DNA from: Hypericum androsaemum
Taxonomy: Eukaryota > Streptophyta > Magnoliopsida > Malpighiales > Hypericaceae
Length of the DNA stretch: 64,000 nucleotides
Reading direction: 5' to 3'
Assembly: GCA_963995505.1 (NCBI GenBank)
Contig: OZ023181.1
Span: 9,027,487 to 9,091,486, forward strand
The notes under the pieces are model-generated. The model saw nothing but the letters and a program-made list of their open reading frames with translations. It made no database searches and was not told where the DNA came from. The translations under genes and the position numbers were made by a program. Below are positions 35,482-46,376 of the stretch, piece after piece. Numbering within the stretch: position 1 is the stretch's first letter; every line of letters starts with the position of its first letter.

Positions 35482-36728
35482 ATGAATTCCGACATGATTG
35501 CTTTATGCGAAAAAGAGATCCACGATTTAGAACAAAAGGGTTTGATCTCTAAATCCAAATCTCCTTGGAGCTGTGCTGCATTTTATGTCATGAAAAACTC
35601 TGAGATCGAACGTGGAGTTCCACGTCTCGTGATCAATTACAAGCCTTTGAACAACGTCTTAAAATGGATTCGTTATCCAATCCCAAACAAAAAAGATCTT
35701 TTAAATCGTCTTCATGATTCTTTCATTTTTTTCAAAGTTTGATATGAAATCTGATTTCTGGCAGATCCAGATCCATCCCAAAGATCGTTACAAAAGCGCT
35801 TTTACTGTCCCCTTTGGCCAGTATGAATGGAATGTAATGCCCTTTGGTTTGAAAAATGCCCCAAGTGAATTTCAACAAATCATGAACGAAATTTTCAATC
35901 CATTCTCCTCTTTTTGTATCGTCTATATTGATGATGTCCTAATTTTTTCCAAAACAATTGATCAACATTTCAAACATCTCAACACCTTTTTTGATGTTGT
36001 AAAGAAAAATGGTCTCGTATTATCCCAGTCCAAAATTGTCCTTTTTCAAACAAAAATGCGCTTTCTTAGCCACTTTATCAGCCAAGGGACAATCACCCCC
36101 ATCGATCGGTCGATTGCATTTGCTTCAAAATTTCCTAATGAACTTATTGAAAATACTCAACTCCAACGATTTTTAGGTTCACTCAATTATGTTTTTGAAT
36201 TTTTCCCCAACATTCATCGCATCATCAAACCACTGCATGATCGTTTAAAGAAAAATCCATGCCCATGGACTCATGAGCATACACGCATTGTTCAACGCAT
36301 CAAAAAACAAATTCAGCATATACCATGTTTGCATTTAGCTGACCCATCTGCATTCAAAATTGTTGAAACCGATGCTTCTGATATCGGATATGGTGGCATC
36401 TTAAAGCAACAGCAAGGCAAGCATGAGCATATCATCGCATTTACCTCTGCTCATTGGAATGACACCCAGCTCAAATATCCTACTATTAAAAAAGAGATTT
36501 TGAGTATTGTTCTATGTATTACTAAATTTCAAAGCGATCTTTTAAATCAAAAATTCTTATTGCGTATTGACGCCCAAGCTGCAAAAGAAATTTTGCAAAA
36601 AGATGTTCAAAACATAGCCTCAAAGCATATCTTTGCCCGCTGGTAAGCTATTTTGAGTATTTTCGATTTTGATATTGTCTATATTAAAGCAGAAAGTAAT
36701 TCCCTTCCCGATTTCCTAACCCGTGAAT
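35482..36728 (+). pseudogene. Viral RT-RNase H, copy A, broken
   Basis: Caulimovirid reverse transcriptase and RNase H, nearly identical to copy B at 43,118-44,380. An extra T in the T-run near 35,733 shifts the frame (35,482-35,742 then 35,714-36,646). A nonsense change at 36,644-36,646 (CAA in copy B) ends it before the tail. The YIDD active site is still visible. Confidence 0.9.
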
Positions 36729-36747
36729 TTTTAACTAATAGGTAGCC

Positions 36748-38066
36748 ATGCCTCCAAAGCCCTCCTCCAAAGAAGCTAAAGCAAAGTCTGTTGCAACAAA
36801 GTCTATATTCCCTGCCCGAACCTGGGCATCTATTACTGAAGCTGAAGATGATTTTAAAGCTCCCTGTAATGTCCAAAAATGGATGAATGAATTCCAACAT
36901 AATCCGGTCTACCCGCTCGAACTTGTCGATGTTTTCCAACGCCTATCCCAAAACTCTCAAGCTTTAATGCCGACACCCTCCCCAAAAATCTCAAAGCCAA
37001 GCACTACCCATATCATTTCCCAGCCCACCCAATCTCTCACCCCAAACCGAACCAAAGCCGTTTACACCCATAAAACCCAGACACAGTCTCTTCTCTTTGT
37101 TGAAAGAGATCATCACCAGAATGACCCCACAATAGCAGCCGCCCGAATTTTCCCACCCGGCCAGCACATGGTCCCGGTCGATATTGCCAAACCAATAGCC
37201 TATTATACTGCCATCCTTGAGCACACAGAATCCATCACCATAAAACATTTCTACAAGCCCCCTGACACCTCAACCCCTGCCTACTCAACCTGCCAAATCA
37301 TGCGGATTTTACATCCGTCGCAGTGGGGCCAACCCTTGCACAAGCCAAAGCACCTACCCCTCACCCCGACTACTACCCATAGTACTCTTTATTGCTATTG
37401 GGATTAGCAGCAAGCCTGGTTCAACGCCTTCCTCAACCAAAACTCAAAGTTCACACACACTTGGCTGTTCTTTTTCCTCCAGCCTTTCGATTGTGCTCAT
37501 ATTCCATTTTGGTTCCTAACCTGGCGGAATTATTATGGTTGCACTCCAGCCATCCTTACTGAGGATGTCTTGGGTTGTTACAACCTTTTCAAAGGAAAAT
37601 ATTCCCCCCCCCCCAAAACGAAAAACCTTTCAGACCTCTGGTATTGTTCTGTATGAAATTCTATCTGCCATGGGTGTGCACCTGGCATTATGAATTCCAA
37701 ACCTATGATGCGACGAATAATGTCAATCTACTTGTTCGCCGCTTCAAAATCAAATGGTGGACTACCTTCCGTGCAGATTTAAAACTAACGACCACCATTG
37801 TCCTTAATTGGTTTAAAGCTACCGATCCTACCCAAATTACAGCCACTGCCTCAACATCACAAACGCAATTTCCGGCTCACAAGGCTAAGATTCAAGCTTT
37901 GTTGGCCTCGGCCGGCACTAAGAAAGAATATTTTGCCATCATGCAAAAAATGGCTAAAAGTAACTCCAACGCTTCCTCTTCACCTTATGAAGAAGATGAA
38001 GAAGAAGAAGAACCGTACATCTGCCTCAGTGAAGATGATGGTGCTGGTTTCGATGAATTACCATAA
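36748..38066 (+). pseudogene. Viral ORF2 and ORF3, copy A
   Basis: ORF2 starts at 36,748 and is cut by TAG at 37,405 (a C in copy B). The frame then runs on to TGA at 37,654-37,656. A C-tract here has 11 C's against 8 in copy B, a one-codon difference. The second frame starts with ATG at 37,653, overlapping the ORF2 stop as ATGA, and runs to 38,066 with an acidic tail. Function unknown, as for the florendovirus second ORF. Confidence 0.8.
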
Positions 38067-38110
38067 ACCCATCCCGCAACGGCATCAATGACTTTCAACC
38101 GCAACGGCGT

Positions 38111-38326
38111 CAACGACTTTCAGCAGAATTATCAAAATGGTGGACCCCAGCCACCGAAAGTAACTGACAACGCACCAAAGCCACCGAAAGCAGAGATTCC
38201 TTCTACCACCGACGACATCAACGACTTTCAGCAGAATTATCAAAATGGTGGACCCCAGCCACCGAAAGTAACTGACAACGCACCAAAGCCACTGAAAGCA
38301 GAGATTCCTTCTGCCCCTTATTGACC
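38111..38326 (+). repeat. Two 108-bp tandem repeats, copy A
   Basis: 'caacgactttcagcagaatt' begins units at 38,111 and 38,219, 108 bp apart. The same pair occurs in copy B. The length is a multiple of three and one frame is open, but coding is not shown. Confidence 0.9.
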
Positions 38327-38353
38327 ACTATTGTGTAATCGGACCTCCTCTCC

Positions 38354-38362
38354 CTATATAAG
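38354..38362 (+). promoter_or_regulatory. Viral pregenomic promoter TATA box, copy A
   Basis: CTATATAAG downstream of the last viral frame and before the leader, the position of the pregenomic RNA promoter in plant pararetroviruses. An identical box is in copy B at 46,011. Confidence 0.7.
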
Positions 38363-38395
38363 GAGGAGCCCTCTATTGTTAACATCAGAGTGTGA

Positions 38396-38836
38396 TTTAG
38401 TCGGAAAACCCCGTAGAGAATAGAAGTCCTTGATCATCATCTTGCCATTTGTGCATATTGTTCGAACGTACCTTCGATAGAACTTTTTAGAAGTGCCTCC
38501 ATTTGGGCTCTCCAGGGTTAGAACTCCTTGGTGCTTCGCAAACAAAAGTATCTATCAAGGTAGAACTCCTGTTTGTGCATCTTTCTTGCCTTCATTCATC
38601 AACTTACTATTTATAGGAATAGTGAGTTATTGTAGCAAAGTCAAATTCACTGTAGCATTTTAGCTGCATATTGCATTTATTGTAGAACCGCCTTCATGGC
38701 TGGCTAAGGTTGCATCTGCATCTGTTAAGAGTTTGGTTAGACCATGCATGGTAGCAGGCAGTAAGTCCCGAAGTGTGGCAGTTAGACCATTGGCTTTGTG
38801 CAGGTATATTCTCTTTGCATCTGTATATTGCATTTA
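38396..38836 (+). other. Viral leader region between copies A and B
   Basis: About 440 non-coding bases between the copy A promoter and the first ATG of the copy B polyprotein. Contains 'gtcggaaaaccccgtagaga', also found after the copy B TATA box. No primer-binding site was seen here. Confidence 0.55.
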
Positions 38837-41800
38837 ATGTCATCTATGGATCCGTTTTCTTGCAATAATGCTTCATGCATCTCATCTGCTCATGAACTGG
38901 CTGAGCCCAGTAATGCACAAAGCCGTATAAATAGTAATGAACTGATCATTGAAGATTTTAAAGGTCGCATTGATAACTGAAAACTACCAAAGATTTCAAA
39001 GCATGACATTTATCACGTTTCAAAAAACCCATTTTTAAAGCATGATTATGTTATCAAACAAGAAGAGCATTCTATGTCGGTTTCCAAACCCATTGAAACT
39101 TTTCAACTATTGTCCAAAGATTCTCTTCAAAGTCATAGCAAAAAAGGTTTCAACTTCATTCATATCGGTCTAGTCCAGGTTGGTATTATACCCCTGACTA
39201 TTGCCGGTCTTGACACATCTATCCTAGCTATCTTAAGGGATGCAAGACATCTCCGTTTTAAAGACTCCCTTATGAGCTCCGTCGAGTCCAGTCTCGCCGG
39301 TGGCCCTTTATCTTTTGATTGCCATCCCAATCTCACCTTATCTTTACGTGATCCTAACATTCTTCATGCTCTAACTCTCCAATTGAAAACTTTTAATTAC
39401 GCTCTCATGCATGGTACTGTGAATTTTCCTTGAGTTTTAAAGTCCATTATAAAGCCATGATTTCTGCGTTTGCAACAAAACATCGTTTTCAATCCACCAA
39501 AGGCCAAACCATTTTATTGCAAACTGATTTCACACGCGCCAACACCGTCACACCTAAAGCTATCCAATGGAGGGATGTTACCCTTCCTGACGAATGGATC
39601 TTAGAGGACATGGATCACTCTGAGACCAAACCTATTGAACCCCAACCTAGCAATGATGTTTCACGCATCAATCGCTATTCTGGTGGTACTGTTGGTATCA
39701 CTTTCAATCGTCCCTCTAGCTCGAGATCTGCAGGGAACCCTTCCCTATCTCATAGCGAGAGTATGTCCTCTTCGTTCCAAAACCTTGGAAGAGTTTCACA
39801 AATAGGAACTCCTAATCGTCCACCGCCTGTCATACATCTCCCTGACAAGCCCCAATTTTCCACGTCTGATCTTCCAAACCCCGCCTTACAACATGTCAAC
39901 TATCGATCTCAGATTCTCCATCCCATTTATACCCATCCAAAAGCTCCTACTGAAGAAGAATCCCTTCCTTCTTCCCCCACTCCTTCACAGGTGACTGAGA
40001 ACCAACAATTCCATAACGAGCTTAACGTTCTAGAAGTTCCCTTCCAAATTGATAAGGACTTTCTCCGGTCTGATTTCAATGCTCCCCACAACAAAGCCAA
40101 GGTCAAATGGTTTTTCAGAAATTTATGTAAACCTGAACGCGATCAGATTCAAACCTCTTATTATGAGTTTCTTGAGGAATATCGAACCCAGGTCTTATTT
40201 TTTGACTGGTTTGAACAATTTCTCATGCCTACTTGTATTCAAGAGATGATTGACTCCTATAATTCCTTCACCAAAACAACCAACCCTATTACCCGATCCA
40301 GACACCACCAAAATCAGTGGGAAACCACTGCTGGTGAGACCATTTCCTCCCCCCATCCGCCATTGAGGCAGATCAATCTCAACATCGCTGATCACCCCAT
40401 TGAAGCAGCTCCTTATAAGACTGCCACTGATGATGTTTTACAAAATTCTAGGCGTATCATTGCCCAAAATAATTTTTGTAATACCCATCTCAGTACGATT
40501 GGTAAACAACTTGAATGCAACGAAGGTCGACTACCTTCATCTTCATCCCCGCATTCCTCTTCGACTCCTATTTCGACTATTCAACAACCTATCTTTAAAC
40601 CCTTCCAAGTCTCCCAAACAAGTATCCGCCAGATCCACAAAAATTGAGATTTTGCTGATATCCTTCGACGACAGATCTCCAGCATTGAGGTCTCTCCTTC
40701 CTCCCCCCTTAATGCTGACGATACCCCTTCTCCAAACTCGAACGCCATCCACACTCTCAATAAGGATTCAGATTCTGAGTCTATCAGATCATCCTCCTCT
40801 CTCCATCCTGTTTTAAACCATATTCATGAACCCCAAAGGTCCTTCTCTTCGACTCCGGTCCCTGGCCCGGATATGGCTCTCGAACAAAAGCCCAGTATCC
40901 TCAACCAAGCCAAATTCAATTCCAATTCCATTTACGAATGGAATATTGATGCCATGACAGAGTACAATATTATGTCTCCCTTACAATAAATGACCATAGC
41001 AGCCAATGCTTACAAGACACAAACAAACATTTCTGACAAATCCATTGCCGAGATCCTTATTTCTGGATTCTCTGGCCAACTCAAAGGTTGGTGGGATTTC
41101 TACCTCACTGAAGACCAACGGCAAGAAATTCTCAATAGCCTTCAACATGATGAAGCCGACAACCTTGTCTTAACACCCGAAGGTCATTCCGTAAAAGATG
41201 CAGTTTCTTCCCTCATCTTTGCCATTTCTCTTCATTTCATAGGTGATTCTTCTCACCTCAAAGACAAAAACGTTGAACTTCTTTCAAATCTCAAATGTCA
41301 CAAACTCAGTGATTTCCAACACTACAAGACCACCTTCCTCACACGCGTCATGCTTCGCGAGGATTCTAATCAGCCTTTTTGGAAAGAAAAGCTTATCAAT
41401 GGTCTCCCTTTTATGCTTGGTGAAAAGGTCAGACGATTTCTCAAAACCACCCACGGAACCCCTATCAATTATTCCACCCTCACCTACGGTGAACTCATCA
41501 GTATCACCCAACCGCAATGATTACAGATCTGCCAAAATCTAAAGCTCCAGAAGAACATCAAGAAAGAATTGAGACAGACCAAACAAGAACTTGGATCCTT
41601 CTGTCAACAATTCAATATTTCTCGCACCCCTCAAAATTCCAAAGACTGCCATTGTCCCATTTCCTCTTCAAAATTCTACCGTCATAATGACAATTCTAAG
41701 CGTCATGATAAATCTTATCGTAGCAAATCCTATCGTCCCACTTCCAAGTCTAATCCCAAGCATGACAAGCGACCTTTCACACGTTCTTCCAAAAAGTCTT

Positions 41801-44380
41801 CTTTTAAAAATGATGATCGTTTCAAAGACACTGTCTGTCACAAATGTGGCCGTAAAGGTCATATTGCCAGATATTGCCGTTTGAACAAAAGACTTCATGC
41901 CTTAGATCTAGCCCCCGACCTCCTTGCCCAGATCTCTGCCCTCATGATCAACGATTCTGATTCCGATTCCAGCTCTGTCACTGAAGAATCGGAACAACTT
42001 GATGAGCTCATCCACTCCTCTTCTGAGTCTGACTCAGAAAAATCCATCTGCGTCCTCACCCAAGACCAAGAATTTCTCCTCGCTATGGCTAATGACATCG
42101 AAGACCCTACCAAAAGAAAGACTTATCTTTCCAAGCTACTCAACTCCATTAACGCTTCTCCATCTGTAACTATCCCACCTAAGGTTTATGATCTTACCAC
42201 AATCCTTCATACAAAGCAAAACCCAAAAGTCTTTCCTTCCTTCCATTCCCGCTTTACAATCAGAAATCAAGATTATCAAGAAGGAGCTTAAAGACTTACG
42301 AAGACAGCTACTTGAAACACATTCTATTGTCCAAAACCTCCTATCAAAAACCCCTATCAACAACGATGATGATTCCAGTGATTCTGAGTCTAGTCATCAT
42401 ACTGAGCCTACTCCTCAACCTAATGAATTCCTTAATGCTCTCAAGCGCGTCACTTCACGTAAATACCTGATCCGTATCACCTTATATTTTTCTGATACTT
42501 TTCAGTTGGATACCATTGCTTTATTCGACACTGGTGTTGATCTTAACTGCATTAAGGACGGCCTTGTCCCCAAACATTTTTTAGATCACACTAAAGAAAA
42601 GCTTTCTGCAGCCAATAACTCTAAAATGCTTATCACTCAAAAAACGGATGCCTTCGTCAGCAACAATGATACCAAGATTAAAACTACCTTCTTACTTGTC
42701 TCCAATATTAATCACACTGTCATTATTGGAACACCTTTCATCAACCTTATTACTCCTTATAGTGTTAATCACGATGGTATCTCTTTTAAAATAAAGATCC
42801 CCATTTCCAAAAAAATTATTTTCCCATTTCTAAAAAAACCAAACACGCGCAGATTGCATCTTCTTAACTCTCTTATTTCTTCAAAAGAACATGATTTGCA
42901 TAACACTAAAAACTCTATTCATTTCCAACGTATTTCTCAATAATTACTTGATCCTTCTACCCAACGCAATATTGATATTTTTAAAACTAAGCTCCTTAAC
43001 GAGCTTTGTTCTGATCTTCCGAATGCTTTCTGGCTTCAAAAAAAGCATGTTATCACTCTTCCTTATGATTCCCAATTTTCAGAAAGACAAATCCCTACGA
43101 AAGCCCGTCCCATTCAAATGAATTCCGACATGATTGCTTTATGCAAAAAAGAGATCCACGATTTAGAACAAAAGGGTTTGATCTCTAAATCCAAATCTCC
43201 TTGGAGCTGTGCTGCATTTTATGTCATGAAAAACTCCGAGATCGAACGTGGAGTTCCACGTCTCGTGATCAATTACAAGCCTTTGAACAACGTCTTAAAA
43301 TGGATTCGTTATCCAATCCCAAACAAAAAAGATCTTTTAAATCGTCTTCATGATTCTTTCATTTTTTCAAAGTTTGATATGAAATCTGATTTCTGGCAGA
43401 TCCAGATCCATCCCAAAGATCGTTACAAAACTGCTTTTACTGTCCCCTTTGGCCAGTATGAATGGAATGTAATGCCCTTTGGTTTGAAAAATGCCCCAAG
43501 TGAATTTCAACAAATCATGAACGAAATTTTCAATCCATTCTCCTCTTTTCGTATCGTCTATATTGATGATGTCCTAATTTTTTCCAAAACAATTGATCAA
43601 CATTTCAAACATCTCAACACCTTTTTTGATGTTGTAAAGAAAAATGGTCTCGTATTATCCCATTCCAAAATTGTCCTTTTTCAAACAAAAATGCGCTTTC
43701 TTGGCCACTTTATCAGCCAAGGGACAATCACCCCCATCGATCGGTCGATTGCATTTGCTTCAAAATTCCCTGATGAACTTATTGAAAAAACTCAACTCCA
43801 ACGATTTTTAGGTTCACTCAATTATGTTTTTGAATTTTTCCCCAACATTCATCGCATCATCAAACCACTGCATGATCATTTAAAGAAAAATCCATGCCCA
43901 TGGACTCATGAGCATACACGCATTGTTCAACGCATCAAAAAACAAATTCAGCATATACCATGTTTGCATTTAGCTGACCCATCTGCATTCAAAATTATTG
44001 AAACCGATGCTTCTGATATCGGTTATGGTGGCATCTTAAAGCAACAGCAAGGCACGCATGAGCATATCATCGCATTTACCTCTGCTCATTGGAATGACAC
44101 CCAGCTCAAATATCCTACTAATAAAAAAGAGATTTTGAGTATTGTTCTATGTATTACTAAATTTCAAAGCGATCTTTTAAATCAAAAATTCTTATTGCGT
44201 ATTGACGCCCAAGCTGCAAAAGAAATTTTGCAAAAAGATGTTCAAAACATTGCCTCAAAGCATATCTTTGCCCGCTGGCAAGCTATTTTGAGTATTTTTG
44301 ATTTTGATATTTTCTATATTAAAGGAGAAAAAAATTCCCTTCCCAATTTCCTAACCCGTGAGTTTTTAACTAATAGATAG
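38837..44380 (+). pseudogene. Endogenous pararetrovirus polyprotein, copy B (MP-CP-PR-RT-RH)
   Basis: Florendovirus-like Caulimoviridae polyprotein on one strand. Order: short N-terminus (38,837-38,980); 30K-type movement protein (39,074-39,433); coat region (39,430-42,290) with a CCHC zinc knuckle at 41,836-41,877; aspartic protease with DTG at 42,527-42,535; RT with YIDD at 43,559-43,570, then RNase H. Breaks: stop at 38,978, one-base loss near 39,428, stops at 40,645, 40,987 and 41,518, one-base gain near 42,222, stop at 42,941. RT-RNase H (43,118-44,380, 420 codons) is uninterrupted. Copies A and C keep intact bases at several of these points, so the changes are private to copy B. In infection the polyprotein would supply movement, capsid and replication functions. 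Confidence 0.92.
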
Positions 44381-44382
44381 CC

Positions 44383-45288
44383 ATGCCTCCAAAGCCCTCC
44401 TCCAGAGAAGCTAAAGCAAAGTCTGTTGCAACAAAGTCTATTGTCCCTGCCCGAACCTGGGCATCTATTGCTGAAGCTGAAGATGATTTTAAAGCTCCCT
44501 GTAATGTCCAAAAATGGTTGAATGAATTCCAACATAATTCGGTCTACCCGCCCGAACTTGTCGATGTTTTCCAACGCCTATCCCAAAACTCTCAAGCTTT
44601 AATGCCGACACCCTCCCCAAAAATCTCAAAGCCAAGCACCACCCATATCATTTCCCAACCCACCCAATCTCTCACCCCAAACCGAACCAAAGCCGTTTAC
44701 ACCCATAAAACCCAGACACAGTCTCTTCTCTTTGTTGAAAGAGATCATCACCAAAATGACCCCACAATAGCAGCCGCCCGAATTTTCCCACCCGGCCAGC
44801 ACATGGTCCCGGCCGATATTGCCAAACCAATAGCCTATTACACTGCCATCCTTGAGCACACAGAATCCATCACCATAAAACATTTCTACAAGCCCCCTGA
44901 CACCTCAACCCCTGCCTACTCAACCTGCCAAATCATGCGGATTTTACATCCGTCGCAGTGGGGCCAACCCTTGCACAAGCCAAAGCACCTACACCTCACC
45001 CCGACTACTACCCATAGTACTCTTTATTGCTATTGGGATTACCAGCAAGCCTGGTTCAACGCCTTCCTCAACCAAAACTCAAAGTTCACACACACTTGGC
45101 TGTTCTTTTTCCTCCAGCCTTTCGATTGTGCTCATATTCCATTTTGGTTCCTAACCTGGCGGAATTATTATGGTTGCACTCCAGCCATCCTTACTGAGGA
45201 TGTCTTGGGTTGTTACAACCTTTTCAAAGGAAAATATTCCCCCCCCAAAACGAAAAACCTTTCGGACCTCTGGTATTGTTCTGTATGA
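44383..45288 (+). CDS. Viral ORF2, copy B, uninterrupted, unknown function
   Basis: 301 codons starting two bases after the polyprotein stop at 44,378-44,380. The product is Lys/Ala-rich at its start (MPPKPSSREAKAKSVATKS), has a Ser/Thr/Pro-rich middle, and turns aromatic and Trp-rich later (HTWLFFFLQPFDCAHIPFWF). I know of no catalytic motif in it. A downstream ORF of unknown function is the known layout of florendoviruses. Copy A carries a nonsense change in this frame. Confidence 0.8.
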   Translation: MPPKPSSREAKAKSVATKSIVPARTWASIAEAEDDFKAPCNVQKWLNEFQHNSVYPPELVDVFQRLSQNSQALMPTPSPKISKPSTTHIISQPTQSLTPNRTKAVYTHKTQTQSLLFVERDHHQNDPTIAAARIFPPGQHMVPADIAKPIAYYTAILEHTESITIKHFYKPPDTSTPAYSTCQIMRILHPSQWGQPLHKPKHLHLTPTTTHSTLYCYWDYQQAWFNAFLNQNSKFTHTWLFFFLQPFDCAHIPFWFLTWRNYYGCTPAILTEDVLGCYNLFKGKYSPPKTKNLSDLWYCSV

Positions 45289-45698
45289 AATTCTATCTGC
45301 CATGGGTGTGCACCTGGCATTATGAATTCCAAATCTATGATGCCACGAACAATGTCAATCTACTTGTTCGCCGCTTCAAAATCAAATGGTGGACTGCCTT
45401 CCGTGCAGATTTAAAACTAACGACCACCATTGTCCTTAATTGGTTTAAAGCTGCCGATCCTACCCAAATTACAGCCACTGCCTCAACATCACAAACGCAA
45501 TTTCTGGCTCACAAGGCCAAGATTCAAGCTTTGTTGGCCTCGGCCGGCACTGAGAAAGAATATTTTGCCATCATGCAAAAAATGGCTAAAAGTAACTCCA
45601 ACGCTTTCTCTTTACCTTATGAAGAAGACGAAGAAGAAGAAGAACCGTACATCTCCCTCGGTGAAGATGATGGTGCTGGTTTCGATGGATTACCATAA
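45285..45698 (+). CDS. Viral ORF3 / ORF2 continuation, copy B
   Basis: 137 codons whose ATG (45,285-45,287) overlaps the ORF2 stop (45,286-45,288) as ATGA. Trp-rich start (MKFYLPWVCTWHYEF) and a strongly acidic end (YEEDEEEEEPY). The same ATGA overlap is in copy A. It is either a separate frame translated by stop-restart coupling or the tail of ORF2 after an old one-base loss shared by both copies. Confidence 0.6.
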   Translation: MKFYLPWVCTWHYEFQIYDATNNVNLLVRRFKIKWWTAFRADLKLTTTIVLNWFKAADPTQITATASTSQTQFLAHKAKIQALLASAGTEKEYFAIMQKMAKSNSNAFSLPYEEDEEEEEPYISLGEDDGAGFDGLP

Positions 45699-45767
45699 AC
45701 CCATCCCGCAATGGCATCAACGACTTTCAACCGCAACGGCGTCAACGACTTTCAACCGCAACGGCGT

Positions 45768-45983
45768 CAACGACTTTCAGCAGAATTATCAAAATGGTGG
45801 ACCCCAGCCACCGAAAGTAACTGACAATGCACCAAAGCCACCGAAAGCAGAGATTCCTTCTGCCACCGACGACATCAACGACTTTCAGCAGAATTATCAA
45901 AATGGTGGACCCCAGCCACCGAAAGTAACTGATAACGCACCAAAGCCACCGAAAGCAGAGATTCCTTCTGCCCCTTATTGACC
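45768..45983 (+). repeat. Two 108-bp tandem repeats, copy B
   Basis: Units begin at 45,768 and 45,876 with 'caacgactttcagcagaatt'. A shorter 'accgcaacggcgtcaacgac' duplication precedes them (about 45,730-45,770). Confidence 0.9.
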
Positions 45984-46010
45984 ACTATTGTGTAATAGGA
46001 CCTCCTCTCT

Positions 46011-46019
46011 CTATATAAG
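46011..46019 (+). promoter_or_regulatory. Viral pregenomic promoter TATA box, copy B
   Basis: CTATATAAG followed by 'gaggagccctctattgttaa', as in copy A. Confidence 0.7.
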
Positions 46020-46275
46020 GAGGAGCCCTCTATTGTTAACATCAGAGTATGATTTAGTCGGAAAACCCCGTAGAGAATAGAAGCCCTTGATCATCATACT
46101 GGATCATACCTGCTCTTCCCCTCTGCTATTGTAATCCCTCTATCTTTCTCTTTAAAGTCTATCTCCTTATTTAGTCTTAAAGTTTATTATTATTATTGTA
46201 CTAAAAGTTTATTTATGTTTATCAAGTTTATATTAATAAAGTTTATATTTATATATCCTATTCTGACACACCCTC

Positions 46276-46288
46276 TGGTATCAAAGCC
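46276..46288 (+). promoter_or_regulatory. Viral primer-binding site for initiator tRNA-Met
   Basis: TGGTATCAAAGCC differs at one base from the complement of the initiator tRNA-Met 3' end (TGGTATCAGAGCC), the primer of plant pararetroviruses. It lies about 260 bases after the TATA box. Directly after it the sequence jumps to a protease fragment. Confidence 0.8.
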
Positions 46289-46292
46289 AGGG

Positions 46293-46376
46293 ACTGGTGC
46301 TGATCTTAACTGCATTAAGGACGGCCTTGTCCCCAAACATTTTTTAGATCACACTAAAGAAAAGCTTTCTGCAGCA
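46293..46376 (+). pseudogene. Viral protease fragment, plus strand
   Basis: About 28 codons of the protease region (GADLNCIKDGLVPKHFLDHT) fused just after the primer-binding site. It ends at the junction with the inverted copy C. Confidence 0.85.

Larger units (their letters stand above)
35260..38395 (+). mobile_element. Endogenous pararetrovirus copy A (florendovirus-like), deleted
   Basis: Begins with the last part of the movement-protein region (about 35,260-35,370). It then jumps, with a short scrambled junction, to the RT region at about 35,418, so coat and protease are missing. RT-RNase H, ORF2, the ATGA-linked ORF3, the 108-bp repeats and the TATA region follow in the same order as copy B. 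Between copies A and B the block continues through leader sequence. Confidence 0.85.

Noticed and set aside
38088..38324. Open frame over the 108-bp viral repeats as a separate viral protein
   Set aside because: The period is a multiple of three so any stop-free register stays open; it lies after the last conserved frame and close to the promoter. Left as a repeat.
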